Part shown: piece after piece, positions 7,684 to 17,529 of the stretch
Layout: every line of letters begins with the position of its first letter
Position numbering within the stretch: position 1 is the first letter of the stretch
The notes under the pieces: model-generated
The model's database searches: none
What the model was told of the DNA's origin: nothing
The model's input: only the letters and a program-made list of their open reading frames with translations
Assembly: GCA_947501115.1 (NCBI GenBank)
Contig: CANMVX010000020.1
Location: 1 to 64,000, forward strand
Length of the DNA: 64,000 bases
Source of the DNA: Haliscomenobacteraceae bacterium
Lineage (GTDB): Bacteria > Bacteroidota > Bacteroidia > Chitinophagales > Saprospiraceae
Direction: 5' to 3'
Made by a program: the position numbers and the translations under genes

Positions 7684-8754
7684 ATGATTGATAAATTAAC
7701 CGCCATTTATAGCAGGTATGAGCAATTAGAGGAACAATTAGGAAATCCTGATTTAGTCTCCGACCTTTCCCGATATAAAAAAGTAAACAAAGAATATAAA
7801 GATCTTAAACCTTTGATTGAATGCTATTTGATATATGCCGATATTATTGGCAATATCAATACATCTCAGGAAATGTTAAAAGATAATGATTTTGATATGC
7901 GCCAGATGGCCCATGAGGAATTATCGGTTCTTTTACCTCAAAAGTTAGCATTAGAGGAGCAAATTAAAATGCTGCTTATTCCAAAAGATCCGGCAGACAG
8001 CAAAAATGTTATTCTCGAAATTCGCTCGGGTACAGGTGGTGACGAAGCGGCCATTTTTGCTTCGGATCTCTTTCGCATGTACTCAAGATATATGGAAAAC
8101 AAAGGTTGGAAAACAGAAGTTCTCGATGTAACTGAAGGAGTTTTAGGAGGCTATTCTAAGATAGTTCTCGAAATACAGGGCGATGAAGTGTATGGCCATA
8201 TGAAATTTGAATCCGGAGCACATAGAGTTCAGCGGGTTCCTAAAACAGAGTCTCAGGGACGCGTTCATACCTCGGCGGCAACCGTTGCCATTATTCCTGT
8301 TTGGGAAGACGAAGAAATTAATATAAATCGTGCCGATCTGAAAATTGACACTTTTCGTGCCAGTGGTGCGGGTGGTCAGCATGTTAATAAAACAGAATCG
8401 GCTATTAGAATTACTCACCTCCCAACAGGTATAGTTTCTGAAAGTCAGGATGGTCGTTCCCAACATCAAAACAAGGAAATTGCTATGCAAAAACTGTATC
8501 AGCGTATTCTCGATCAACAAACTGCGGCAAAACAGTCTGAACTTGCCGCTCAACGGAAAAGTCTGGTAGGTAGCGGTGATCGCTCTGAAAAAATCAGAAC
8601 CTACAATTATCCGCAGAATCGTTGCACAGATCATCGTATTAATTTAACGCTTTACAATCTGGACCAGATTATGGACGGACAAATTGACGGCATCATTGAA
8701 GCACTTCAAGTGGCTGAAAATGCACGAATATTAGAAGGTTCTGAGAACGGATAA
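7684..8754 (+). CDS. prfA: peptide chain release factor 1
   Basis: This 356-residue factor releases nascent protein at UAA and UAG codons. The anticodon-like P-x-T tripeptide is present as RVPKTESQG (residues near 184-186), which separates it from RF2 (SPF). The peptidyl-tRNA hydrolysis motif GAGGQHVNKTE follows at about 226-236, and GDRSEKIRTYNYPQNR is the RF1-specific C-terminal signature. The length is normal and there is no programmed frameshift. No prmC methyltransferase gene is next to it. It stands alone, divergent from tsaB. Confidence 0.97.
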   Translation: MIDKLTAIYSRYEQLEEQLGNPDLVSDLSRYKKVNKEYKDLKPLIECYLIYADIIGNINTSQEMLKDNDFDMRQMAHEELSVLLPQKLALEEQIKMLLIPKDPADSKNVILEIRSGTGGDEAAIFASDLFRMYSRYMENKGWKTEVLDVTEGVLGGYSKIVLEIQGDEVYGHMKFESGAHRVQRVPKTESQGRVHTSAATVAIIPVWEDEEININRADLKIDTFRASGAGGQHVNKTESAIRITHLPTGIVSESQDGRSQHQNKEIAMQKLYQRILDQQTAAKQSELAAQRKSLVGSGDRSEKIRTYNYPQNRCTDHRINLTLYNLDQIMDGQIDGIIEALQVAENARILEGSENG

Positions 8755-8835
8755 AGCGCCTTTCTGTCCAGTTTTATTTATTCTAATTGCACTATTTAGG
8801 CCTATCTTTGAACATTGGTTTCAAAATGTTTCTCT

Positions 8836-10335
8836 ATGTCTAATATTCGCATTATACTTTTATTTATTTTTTGCAACAGTTGTGATGTAGGAAAGGAAAT
8901 CAATTTCTCAGACCCTTCTCCAGAATTGGCTTTTCCTCTTGGAAATGCTGTTTTTGAGCCAGCTTCCTTTTTATTGAACCTTTCATTACCCGCCACCTTT
9001 ACAACCGATGCGAATGGATTTATTAATTTTTCCTATTCTACGGTTTTACAGGAAGTAAGCGCCCTACAGTTTACAGGCGAAATAGATGCCTTATTCCCCT
9101 CTATTATTCCAATAAATCAAAATGATTTATTTCTCCCTATTTCATTACCTAATGGCATAGATCCTGTCTCCGTTCAATTTGGAGGCGGTGATTTACAATG
9201 GTTTTTTGAAAATTCCTTCAATGAACCTATTGACATTACTCTTAAACTACCTTTTGCTGATTCTTTAAATAAATTAATCGTCCAAACTATACCTTTACCC
9301 GCATATAGTGGTATCGGACTAAAACCTTCCTCTACCAATGCGTTAAATCCACTTCTCCTTTCAGGAAAATTTCTACTTATAAAAGATAAAAAAATCAGTC
9401 TTTCCTACGAAGCAAAAGGGAAGTCTGGAAAATTATACACCCTAAGCAATGCGGCCATTAGGTTGTCAAAGCCTACCTGGAAGGTCATAAAAGCCTCTTT
9501 CGATCAATATGAACTAGATTTTGGGAACATTGAAAAATCCCTCGATTTTCTCAAGCCTTTCTACGCCAGTGATTTAAACTTTGACCGCCCCGAAGTTCAG
9601 CTATTCTTTGAACATAATTTTCTCATCCCCATTCAATTTTCTATTCCATCTACTATTATAAGTCTTCCCGATGGGAAAAAGGAGTCGCTCATCGCTTTTA
9701 ATAATAACCAAATATTCAATTTAGGGATAGCTACCTCCTCCAATCTGATAAGACGCGACTCTGCAGTATCCATCACCTCTCCAAATCCCATCAAAACGAT
9801 ATTTAATAAAAAAGCAACGGCTCTTAACTTTCGTCTTACAGCGGGGCTAAATACCAAAAGCTTACCCAATGGACTGGGGTCAATCCACCGAAATGATAAA
9901 TTAAAAATTTCTGCTAAAGTAAATATTCCGCTAGCCGGGCAATTAAGAAACTACCCATTGTCTGACACTATTCCTTTGAATTTAGGTTTGCTGGAAAGAG
10001 TGAACCGGGGAACGGTAAGAATCATTTCTGCCAATTCCATACCCATGTCTATTCATGGGCAATGCTATTTTATGGATGACAAAGGAAATAAACTAGATTC
10101 ATTAATGACAGGAGGGCCAGGTATTATTTCAAATGCAAAAACTTCTTCCTCCCTAAATCCTACGGCAGAAATTTTCGATTTTCCCGTTTCTGAAAGTCAA
10201 ATGAAGGCTTTAAGAGCGTCAAATCGCTTCATCATTAGCGCATTTCTCAGCACACTAAAAAACGAAAAAGAATTTATTGAAATAAAAAAGGGGCAGCAAT
10301 TATCTATGAAACTAAGTTTACAAGCAACCTATTAA
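8836..10335 (+). CDS. lipoprotein of unknown function, beta-rich
   Basis: A 499-residue protein. I chose the ATG at 8836 because it gives a compact lipoprotein signal (SNIRIILLFIFCNSC, Cys 15 or so as the lipidated residue). The earlier start at 8815 would add seven residues before it. The mature part is almost entirely predicted beta strand with many Pro and Ser turns and no transmembrane helix. No known domain or catalytic motif is recognised. The next gene starts 11 bases downstream and encodes an outer-membrane barrel, so the two probably work together at the outer membrane. A TATCTTTG -7 box lies at 8803-8810. Confidence 0.72.
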   Translation: MSNIRIILLFIFCNSCDVGKEINFSDPSPELAFPLGNAVFEPASFLLNLSLPATFTTDANGFINFSYSTVLQEVSALQFTGEIDALFPSIIPINQNDLFLPISLPNGIDPVSVQFGGGDLQWFFENSFNEPIDITLKLPFADSLNKLIVQTIPLPAYSGIGLKPSSTNALNPLLLSGKFLLIKDKKISLSYEAKGKSGKLYTLSNAAIRLSKPTWKVIKASFDQYELDFGNIEKSLDFLKPFYASDLNFDRPEVQLFFEHNFLIPIQFSIPSTIISLPDGKKESLIAFNNNQIFNLGIATSSNLIRRDSAVSITSPNPIKTIFNKKATALNFRLTAGLNTKSLPNGLGSIHRNDKLKISAKVNIPLAGQLRNYPLSDTIPLNLGLLERVNRGTVRIISANSIPMSIHGQCYFMDDKGNKLDSLMTGGPGIISNAKTSSSLNPTAEIFDFPVSESQMKALRASNRFIISAFLSTLKNEKEFIEIKKGQQLSMKLSLQATY

Positions 10336-10346
10336 GCCTCTTTCTC

Positions 10347-11693
10347 ATGATTAAAAAACAAAGCATACTCCTATCTTTTATCTTTTCACTCAGTTTTCAC
10401 TCCCCTATTTTCAGCCAATATTCATTAGCTTTGAATCTGGTTCCTGAAAAATGGCAAGGAAACTTATTGAATCCGGCAAATTTTCCGACGGAGAAAAATC
10501 TGGTTTTATCCCTTCCCCACCTTCAGGGAGGTATTCAATGGTCGCCCTTTTCATTGTACAAATCTTCATCTAAAGATTCCCTAAACCGTATTGACCTGGA
10601 TCTTAATAGCGCCATTCAATCTATGGACACGATAAACAGGGTTAACCTTGGAACACAAATAAATACTTTTTCCATTGGATTTAAGGCGGGAGAAAATCTT
10701 TGGATTGCCCTGGGACATAGATTTGTAGGTAGAGCAATGATTCAATTTCCAAAATCATTGGCTCTTCTGGCTTATGAAGGTAACAAACCGTTTATTGGTG
10801 AGAACGTAATTTTATCATCTCGTCTTGACGCCTTAGCTTATCAAGAGCTTTTTTTACAAATGGGTTTCAGATTGAAAACGGATCCTGCCATTAGCTGGGG
10901 TTTTAAAATCAAAGTCCTCGACGGATTAACAGGTGCAAAAACTTTAACTGGTGAAGCTAGTATTTATACTCATCCAGAAGATTATTCTTTAACCGGAAAA
11001 ATTAATTATTTAGTAAATACAGCCTCCATAAATACACGCCAACCCTTCGCAAATTTAGGTGCTGCCATTGATATTGGGTTTCAATATCAAGCAGAAAAAG
11101 GTTCATTTTCAGGGGCAATTGTCGATATTGGAACTGTTTTTTGGAAAAATGCCCGACAGTTATCTTTGAATAAGTCCGTTACTTTTGAAGGATTGCCCCT
11201 TTTGGATGCTGGTCAATCTATTGACGCTAATTTTGATAAATGGATTGATTCCATTGAAACACAACTTACTCCTTTAAGTGAAAAGGTTTCTTACGCCAGT
11301 CATTTGCCCGCTAAATTATTTCTACATGGACGATACTCCATATCTAAGAGCAGTTATTTAAACGGATATTTATTCCTTGAAAAATACACAAAGATCCTTC
11401 ATGCCACCGCAGGAGTTGGATACCTTTTGACATTGAACCCTGTGTTAGATGTGGGATGTAATGTACAATATCATGTTAACGGGCAAATTCAGTTGAGTAA
11501 TCATATTGGCATTAATATTGGGAATATAGAATGTTTCGCTTCCCTGGAAAACTGGAATTCTTTGCTCAGTGTGGCAAAAAAAACACAGGGTATTAATGGG
11601 CAATTTGGGTTAAACTATGTTATAAAGTCTAGTAAATCGTCTAATCAACACTCAAGATCTAAAATGAACGAGAAAAAGTTTTTCAGGAAATAG
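10347..11693 (+). CDS. outer-membrane beta-barrel protein, DUF5723-like
   Basis: A 448-residue protein with a signal peptide (IKKQSILLSFIFSLSF ... FSQ). The mature sequence opens with a stretch of the kind seen in DUF5723/PorV-like barrels (NPANFPTEKNLVLSLP) and then alternates short amphipathic strands with Gly/Asn turns. Repeated forms such as GAAIDIGFQYQ and GNIECFASLENW resemble late barrel strands. A basic tail (about 25 residues, Ser and Lys rich) follows the last strand, which is unusual because outer-membrane barrels normally end in an aromatic residue. It forms a two-gene unit with the preceding lipoprotein and overlaps the convergent VWA gene by 11 bases. The assignment to DUF5723 is by resemblance only. 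Confidence 0.6.
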   Translation: MIKKQSILLSFIFSLSFHSPIFSQYSLALNLVPEKWQGNLLNPANFPTEKNLVLSLPHLQGGIQWSPFSLYKSSSKDSLNRIDLDLNSAIQSMDTINRVNLGTQINTFSIGFKAGENLWIALGHRFVGRAMIQFPKSLALLAYEGNKPFIGENVILSSRLDALAYQELFLQMGFRLKTDPAISWGFKIKVLDGLTGAKTLTGEASIYTHPEDYSLTGKINYLVNTASINTRQPFANLGAAIDIGFQYQAEKGSFSGAIVDIGTVFWKNARQLSLNKSVTFEGLPLLDAGQSIDANFDKWIDSIETQLTPLSEKVSYASHLPAKLFLHGRYSISKSSYLNGYLFLEKYTKILHATAGVGYLLTLNPVLDVGCNVQYHVNGQIQLSNHIGINIGNIECFASLENWNSLLSVAKKTQGINGQFGLNYVIKSSKSSNQHSRSKMNEKKFFRK

Positions 11694-12795
11694 TGGCTGA
11701 AGAAATATCCTGACCATTAAAAAGAGCGGCCATTAATTTTGGAAATTGTTGAGGGGTACTGGCAAAAGAAGGGATTCCCATAGCGGCCAATCTTCGTCCA
11801 TTTTTTTTATCATAAGAAGGAATTCCCTCATTGTCAATAGAAAGCAAAGAAACAAATTTCACCCCACCCGATTGTAATTTGTCAATAATTCCAAACATAT
11901 TATCTGACAAATCTCCTTCAAAAAGGTCAGAGATAAGTATTACTGTAGTTTCCGCTGGGTGAGAAATGAGAGATTCACAATATTTCAGCGCTTTGGCAAT
12001 ATGGGTTCCTCCGCCTAACTGGACAGAAAAAAGCAATGAAACAGGGTCCATCAACTGTTCTGTAAGGTCAATCACATCAGTATCAAAAACAACCAGATTG
12101 GTTTTAAAGGAAGGAATTCCAGCGAGCACGCAAGCAATAATACTGGCATGAACGACAGAATTTGCCATTGACCCACTTTGATCTACGGCAAGAATAAGTC
12201 TGCTTAATTTAGGGGTATAAGCATTAAAACGGTAAAAATGTTGAGGAATGATAAGATTTTCTCTGGGTTGATAGTTTTTAAGATTCGTCAAAATGGTTCT
12301 CTTCCAATCTATTTTTCCTTTAGGAAAAGCAGATTTAGTTGAATTATTTTTAATGCGACCCCGATATGCTTGTTCCATTGGTCGCGCCAATTCCTTTTTC
12401 AATTGTTCGATCAACTTTTGAATAACTATTTTTGCTGTATCTTTAGTTTCCTCGGGTAAAACATCTTTTAATTGAAGTAAGGTAGCGACCAGGGAGACAT
12501 TCACCTCCAGAGAAGCGAGCAATTCAGGTTCTAAAATCATTTGCTTTAAATCCAATCTTTCAAAAGCATCCATTTGTAATATTCGAACCACTGGGGTTGG
12601 GAAATATTTTCTGATATCCCCGAGCCATTTACTGATTTGTGGCGAGGAACCATTTAAAGCCCCCATATTATCAGCATCATAAATGGAAGCAAGCAAAGCA
12701 TCAATTTCCAACTGATTTTTATCTAGCAATGGAGACTCCTCCTGGGCTGCTTCCGCTCCTAATATTAAGCGCCAACGCTGTAAATGAGTTTCCAT
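11683..12795 (-). CDS. VWA-domain protein of the MoxR/DUF5682-type gene clusters, without partners
   Basis: A 370-residue cytosolic protein. Residues 1-160 form a helical N-terminal part (RWRLILG near residue 7, KWLGDIRKYFP near 56-66, IDWKRTILTNL near 162-172) and 195-360 a von Willebrand A domain with a complete MIDAS (DQSGS at 205-209, T264 in LGGGTH, D238 in VVFDTD). This whole pattern is that of the VWA protein usually encoded beside a MoxR-type AAA ATPase, DUF5682, DUF5691 and a SWIM zinc-finger protein. None of those is next to it here: the neighbours are an outer-membrane barrel and a flippase-like gene, both on the opposite strand. It may act with partners encoded elsewhere. Confidence 0.85.
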   Translation of the reverse strand: METHLQRWRLILGAEAAQEESPLLDKNQLEIDALLASIYDADNMGALNGSSPQISKWLGDIRKYFPTPVVRILQMDAFERLDLKQMILEPELLASLEVNVSLVATLLQLKDVLPEETKDTAKIVIQKLIEQLKKELARPMEQAYRGRIKNNSTKSAFPKGKIDWKRTILTNLKNYQPRENLIIPQHFYRFNAYTPKLSRLILAVDQSGSMANSVVHASIIACVLAGIPSFKTNLVVFDTDVIDLTEQLMDPVSLLFSVQLGGGTHIAKALKYCESLISHPAETTVILISDLFEGDLSDNMFGIIDKLQSGGVKFVSLLSIDNEGIPSYDKKNGRRLAAMGIPSFASTPQQFPKLMAALFNGQDISSATIS

Positions 12796-12884
12796 ATAAT
12801 GATTTCCCTGAAATTAAAATCTTTAAATAAATAAATGCTAAGTTAAATGCTTATTTTGGGAAAAGAAACTCACTACCATTAAAG

Positions 12885-13985
12885 ATGCAAAAAGAGAATT
12901 TTCCTATTCCTGAAGACAAAAAAGAGGAGGCTATTTTACAGTCTATCCATCTGAACAAGATAATTATTCCTATCATCATTGGCATTTTCACCGTAGCCTA
13001 TTTGGTATGGAAACAAGTAGAATGGAAGGAACTTAAAAATATTTCATGGAATGGATTCACGCTATTTTGGTTAGGCATTGCGGTAGTTTTTCTATTTATA
13101 CACCATATTTCGTATTCTTTTCGATTGTATTCTCTCAGCGACAAAGATTTTAATTTTAAAAAATGTATTGAATTAATTTTTATATGGGAATTTAGTTCTG
13201 CTGTTTCACCTACGAGCGTTGGTGGATCAGCCGTTGCCTTTTTCTTGCTCGCCAAAGAAAAACTTTCTTTTGCTAAAACGGCAACTATTGTATTATATAC
13301 CATTGTACTGGATGGCTTATTCTTTTTATTTTCCATACCCATCCTGTTTTTTATTTTTGGAGGCATCATCATAAGGCCTGATATGCATGGATTCAGCGAT
13401 CTCGGAGGCTGGGGCAATTATTTTATTTTTTCCTACTTGTTCATGTTTTGTTACACCCTTTTATTTTTCTATGGCTTATTTTTACGCCCTGTAAGAATGA
13501 AAGAATTATTATTAACCTTAACTCGTTTTTCCTTCACTAAAAAATGGAGAAATGATGCCGAGCGTGTTGGCAATGAAATATTACTGGCAAGCAAAGAATT
13601 AAAAATAAAGCCAGCCTTATGGCATTTGCGTGCCTTAATAGCAACCATTGGCGCATGGAGCACTCGTTTTTTGCTGCTTCTTGCAGTAATACTGGCCTTT
13701 AACCCTGAGATTTCCCGGGAAATAACAGATCTTGTCCAATTATTTGCCAGACTTGAATCGATGTTTTTAATTACCCTTTTTAGCCCTACTCCAGGTGGAG
13801 CCGGTTTTGTCGAAGTATTATTTGGAGGGTTTCTTATCGATTATATACCCAATAGTACCGTAGCCACCCTAACAGCAACCGTTTGGCGATTACTAGGCTA
13901 CTATATTTACTTATTCATAGGTGCTGTAATAGTTCCAAACTGGATTCGAAAAAACGTGCTAAACGAAAAAATCAATCCTAATTAA
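12885..13985 (+). CDS. lysylphosphatidylglycerol synthase TM / flippase-like membrane protein
   Basis: A 366-residue integral membrane protein with about eight hydrophobic segments, of the UPF0104/AglD-like family (the membrane half of MprF). Signature patches are FIWEFSSAVSPTSVGGSAVAFFLLAKE (given here only as the SPTSVGGSA core, near residue 110) and the late PTPGGAGFVE (near 305), where the family has its conserved PGGxGxxE. There is no cytosolic aminoacyl-transferase domain, so it is probably a lipid or glycolipid translocator. The first 25 residues are charged and cytosolic. Its stop codon overlaps that of the next, convergent gene by 4 bases. Confidence 0.82.
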   Translation: MQKENFPIPEDKKEEAILQSIHLNKIIIPIIIGIFTVAYLVWKQVEWKELKNISWNGFTLFWLGIAVVFLFIHHISYSFRLYSLSDKDFNFKKCIELIFIWEFSSAVSPTSVGGSAVAFFLLAKEKLSFAKTATIVLYTIVLDGLFFLFSIPILFFIFGGIIIRPDMHGFSDLGGWGNYFIFSYLFMFCYTLLFFYGLFLRPVRMKELLLTLTRFSFTKKWRNDAERVGNEILLASKELKIKPALWHLRALIATIGAWSTRFLLLLAVILAFNPEISREITDLVQLFARLESMFLITLFSPTPGGAGFVEVLFGGFLIDYIPNSTVATLTATVWRLLGYYIYLFIGAVIVPNWIRKNVLNEKINPN

Positions 13986-16900
13986 AAATCCAGACCCATG
14001 GATATATGCAAAATAGGTTTTTGAATTATTCTGGTTTCTATCCCATAGCCATAATCAGCACGCACGAAATAACCAAATAATTTGGTTCTTAAGCCAACGC
14101 CATAAGACGCAGCGATAGGATCCCGGAAATAATTAACCGTTACAGTGATGGTTTCTCCCTCTTTATATGTAGTGGTGTTTAATGGATTATCTGCGCGATA
14201 AGGATTAAAACCTGTCCAGGCCGAACCTACATCAAAGAATCCGACGATTTGAAAATTTCTTATCAATTGGGAAGAAATATTCTTAAAAATGTATTTGGCA
14301 ACGGGAACTCTTAATTCACTATTGATAAGAAGATAATTATTCCCATTTCTGGTATTCAACTTGAAACCACGAAGATTAGCAGCTAGCGTTTGGAAGGCAA
14401 AATCCCCTGGAGGAATAGAAATTTCATCATCTCTTTGAGGCATTAACCAATTATCAACGCCACCGAGAAAGTATAATATTTTTTCTGAACCAGCCACCGT
14501 AGCGCCGGCAATTCTGGTTGCCCAAACACTATGTTTAAGAATCGGTTGGTAAAAACGGGCATCTACGCCCAATATGCTCATTACGCCCTTACTAAAAGTT
14601 AGCGATTGCCCGCCGTTTTCATTTGTTGAAAAGTCAAATTTCTTTACAAATTCAGCAAAAAACTTATATCTGGCACCTGATCTTAAATTAAGTCCCGTCT
14701 CCAAAGAATTATCAAACACATATTCTAATCTGGCTCCAATTCTTGGTTGTGCAGTAACTTGCCTGGTGTAACTTGCTGCGTCAGTGGCTAATGGAACATT
14801 TTGATCTCTTCTCAAGGTTACGCTTCCCCTTAAACTTCTAAATATATCAAAAGGATATCTTAGGGTAAATTGACCCAATAAAATGTTATACCTATCTCTT
14901 TGAGGAATATATGAGTTGGCATCTGACCTGTTCCTTTGATCTTTCATGTAAAAAGCCCATCTCTTATCTAATCTATGCTTTCTATTATGGTAGAGGAAGA
15001 AATATTCTGCGCCATTGAATGAGGTAGGAACCCTTATTCCCCCTTCAAACTCATGGTCCTCAAACAAATCTTTTAAATTCACTTTCATCAACATTCCAGC
15101 TGGAGGTACAGTAAAACCATCAGCCGTAGCCGCGAATTGATCTAATCCTCCAAATAATAGAGAATTATCCATTTGCGTGACCACATAATCGGTATGAAAC
15201 TGGGTTCTATACGGAATTAACTGTGTAGGCCTCAAACGATATACGGGCTTTTGAAAAGTACTATTCCCACTCAATAAGCCAGAAGGTGTCTGGTCTGTTG
15301 GAATAGGCGCTGAAGATTCTATTTTCTTAACCGGCGCACCAAAAGGTGTTTGGAATAAATACTTTTCATCAAGAGGCTCTTCCTTCGCGTTAATCTCCGA
15401 TTTTTTTGCTATTTCTCGTCCGGTGGGAGTTATATTTGGTAAAGCTAACACAGGAAGGGAGGAATTTTCCATTCCTCTAACTTTAACTGATTTTACCCAA
15501 ACCGTTGGATCAACTAACTCACTAATAATCTGATATTTTTTCTCCCTGTATATTAACGAATAAACCTGAAGGCCATTTGCGTCGTAGTGATCTAAAACAT
15601 TTCTGTCAAAATTTGAATTCAGACCGGTAAAGGCTCTCTTTTTATACACAGGCTCAAGATAGATGCTGTCAATAAGGGTTGTGTCAAACCCGCTGGGAAT
15701 AGAATCAGCATCAAATCTCAGATGGATACCGTCCTTTAGGATAATGTGCCTGGTAATATGATGAATATACGTTTCAAGAAAACCTGTTTCTCTGTTCATA
15801 ATACCGGAACGGTCACTTAAAAAGGCAAAATGAGTAGTATCTAATGCTATGGGCTTTCTTTCGTTAGCAAAAGGGGTGTTAGTTACTCTAACCAGTTCAT
15901 TTCCTCTGGTTTCCATATCATAATAAAAAACATCGAAAGGTTTTAAGGGAAGTAAAGTATCCCTTCTAACCGCTCTCAAAAGACTATCCTCTCTGTTGGA
16001 CACAAATAGAATACCCCGCTTATTTCCAATATTTACTGCTGACGCATCTTTGTCGTCAAAATAATCATTGGTGATCCTCTGCGTTTGGCGCGTTCTTACA
16101 GAATACAGAAAAATATCGGCCTGGCTACTCACATCAGCACTAAACAACAGTGTGAAAGGATCATAAAAATCCATACTATAAATACGCTGATATTGTTCGG
16201 CTAAAGGTTCCTTGGTTAATTTTTTTGTTTCAATATTATAGGTACCCAGAGATAATTTGTCCTTTTTTTCAGTCAGTATAGCCAACTCTTTTCCCGATGG
16301 CGACCAGGAAACCAAAGGATACTGGTAATCAGTTGCTTGAAAGACATTTTTTACACCCTGGCGGTAAATAAGGGTTCTATTTTCACCTGACACCTCTTGC
16401 AGATAGAGCTTAATTTTACCCTTATCGTTTGTCAAATAGGTCATAAAACGCCCATTGGGAGAAACACTTGCCTTTGACACCGGAACCTGCTTTTTGTTCT
16501 TTATGGGTATGGTAGAAGGCGGCGGCATCTTCCTGGAAGCCTGGTCAGCTTTATATTTTTCAAGAAAAAAACGTTCACAGCGTAAAACAATTTCATTCAA
16601 AGAAACACCCATAACATATTGAAATCCACCTTCAACACTTCGATTTATTCGCGTCAGATAGAGTAGATTTGACACCGTTTTGGGGGTGTATTGCGTCCTG
16701 ATAAAATACCAAAGAGCGTTACCCATTAATCTGGGATTTGACGAAGCAAGGCTGCCAAAACCCTTGAACTTTGGGTCTAACATTTCCTCTCTCAGTGCAT
16801 TATCCACGTCCGTATTCCATGGTTCACCTAAATAGGCAACTAAACCTTGAGTAAACCAAAGAGGCAGATTTAATGAAACGGCATTTTGAATGACCTCCTG

Positions 16901-17374
16901 AAAATTAGCGCCAAACAACATGGTATTTAGATAAACGGAGGCTATTCCCTCTCTAATCTGCTTTCTTAAATGAGAATGGTCACCGTCGTAATAAACAAAA
17001 AGACTATTCCCAATAATTTTAGTCTGCCCCGCCACATTGCCAAAAACTTCCTCTTGCCCTATGTTACTTTGTTTGAAGTCTGTAAGGTCAGCATACACTA
17101 CTATCTGGACCTTTTCATTCATCCTATGTTCTAAACTGCGTTGAACTTCATCAAAATCATATTCTGCTAATTGAACTACCGCTTCCCCAATATTCCTGGA
17201 CCTTCCGTACCAAAAAACAACAAAATTATCACTCTCATACTGAGACCATTCGTCAAAATCACGATGATACTGGACTCTATTTTTCCCAAATTCGACTTGC
17301 GTTCCCTGTGATAAGAGGGAAGAGGAGGAAAGTAAAAAACATACCAAACCGATAAAAAGCTGCGTATTATTCAT
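13982..17374 (-). CDS. peptidase-like/TolB-type propeller/outer-membrane barrel fusion protein
   Basis: A 1130-residue secreted protein. After the signal peptide (cleavage near SQG, residue 24), residues 30-270 resemble a gluzincin metallopeptidase domain but lack its metal site: where HExxH is expected the sequence is REGIA (141-145), and the usual W-x-x-E-G is WFTQG (173-177). Residues about 290-560 contain TolB/PD40-type repeats (YPLVSWSPSGKELA and similar). Residues about 690-1130 are a beta barrel of the bacterial surface-antigen kind ending in GLDF, a good outer-membrane beta signal. It should sit in the outer membrane with the propeller in the periplasm. A TAGATTTG -7 box (complement of 17429-17436) lies 55-62 bases upstream. 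The role is unknown. Confidence 0.78.
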   Translation of the reverse strand: MNNTQLFIGLVCFLLSSSSLLSQGTQVEFGKNRVQYHRDFDEWSQYESDNFVVFWYGRSRNIGEAVVQLAEYDFDEVQRSLEHRMNEKVQIVVYADLTDFKQSNIGQEEVFGNVAGQTKIIGNSLFVYYDGDHSHLRKQIREGIASVYLNTMLFGANFQEVIQNAVSLNLPLWFTQGLVAYLGEPWNTDVDNALREEMLDPKFKGFGSLASSNPRLMGNALWYFIRTQYTPKTVSNLLYLTRINRSVEGGFQYVMGVSLNEIVLRCERFFLEKYKADQASRKMPPPSTIPIKNKKQVPVSKASVSPNGRFMTYLTNDKGKIKLYLQEVSGENRTLIYRQGVKNVFQATDYQYPLVSWSPSGKELAILTEKKDKLSLGTYNIETKKLTKEPLAEQYQRIYSMDFYDPFTLLFSADVSSQADIFLYSVRTRQTQRITNDYFDDKDASAVNIGNKRGILFVSNREDSLLRAVRRDTLLPLKPFDVFYYDMETRGNELVRVTNTPFANERKPIALDTTHFAFLSDRSGIMNRETGFLETYIHHITRHIILKDGIHLRFDADSIPSGFDTTLIDSIYLEPVYKKRAFTGLNSNFDRNVLDHYDANGLQVYSLIYREKKYQIISELVDPTVWVKSVKVRGMENSSLPVLALPNITPTGREIAKKSEINAKEEPLDEKYLFQTPFGAPVKKIESSAPIPTDQTPSGLLSGNSTFQKPVYRLRPTQLIPYRTQFHTDYVVTQMDNSLLFGGLDQFAATADGFTVPPAGMLMKVNLKDLFEDHEFEGGIRVPTSFNGAEYFFLYHNRKHRLDKRWAFYMKDQRNRSDANSYIPQRDRYNILLGQFTLRYPFDIFRSLRGSVTLRRDQNVPLATDAASYTRQVTAQPRIGARLEYVFDNSLETGLNLRSGARYKFFAEFVKKFDFSTNENGGQSLTFSKGVMSILGVDARFYQPILKHSVWATRIAGATVAGSEKILYFLGGVDNWLMPQRDDEISIPPGDFAFQTLAANLRGFKLNTRNGNNYLLINSELRVPVAKYIFKNISSQLIRNFQIVGFFDVGSAWTGFNPYRADNPLNTTTYKEGETITVTVNYFRDPIAASYGVGLRTKLFGYFVRADYGYGIETRIIQKPILHISMGLDF

Positions 17375-17529
17375 ATTGGTTGCTCTATTAAATCATTTAG
17401 AAGAAATATGAGAGTGAGGTGGTCATTCCAAATCTAATCATTTGTACATTAAATTTAACAATTATTTACCCTATGTGTTTAATCTTTGTTACTTAACAAG
17501 CTAACTTTACACATTTTAATCTATCAGAC

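Noticed and set aside
8143-8634. A 163-codon open frame on the minus strand inside prfA
   Set aside because: It lies fully antisense to the conserved catalytic region of release factor 1, has no family-like content and no promoter or ribosome-binding site of its own.
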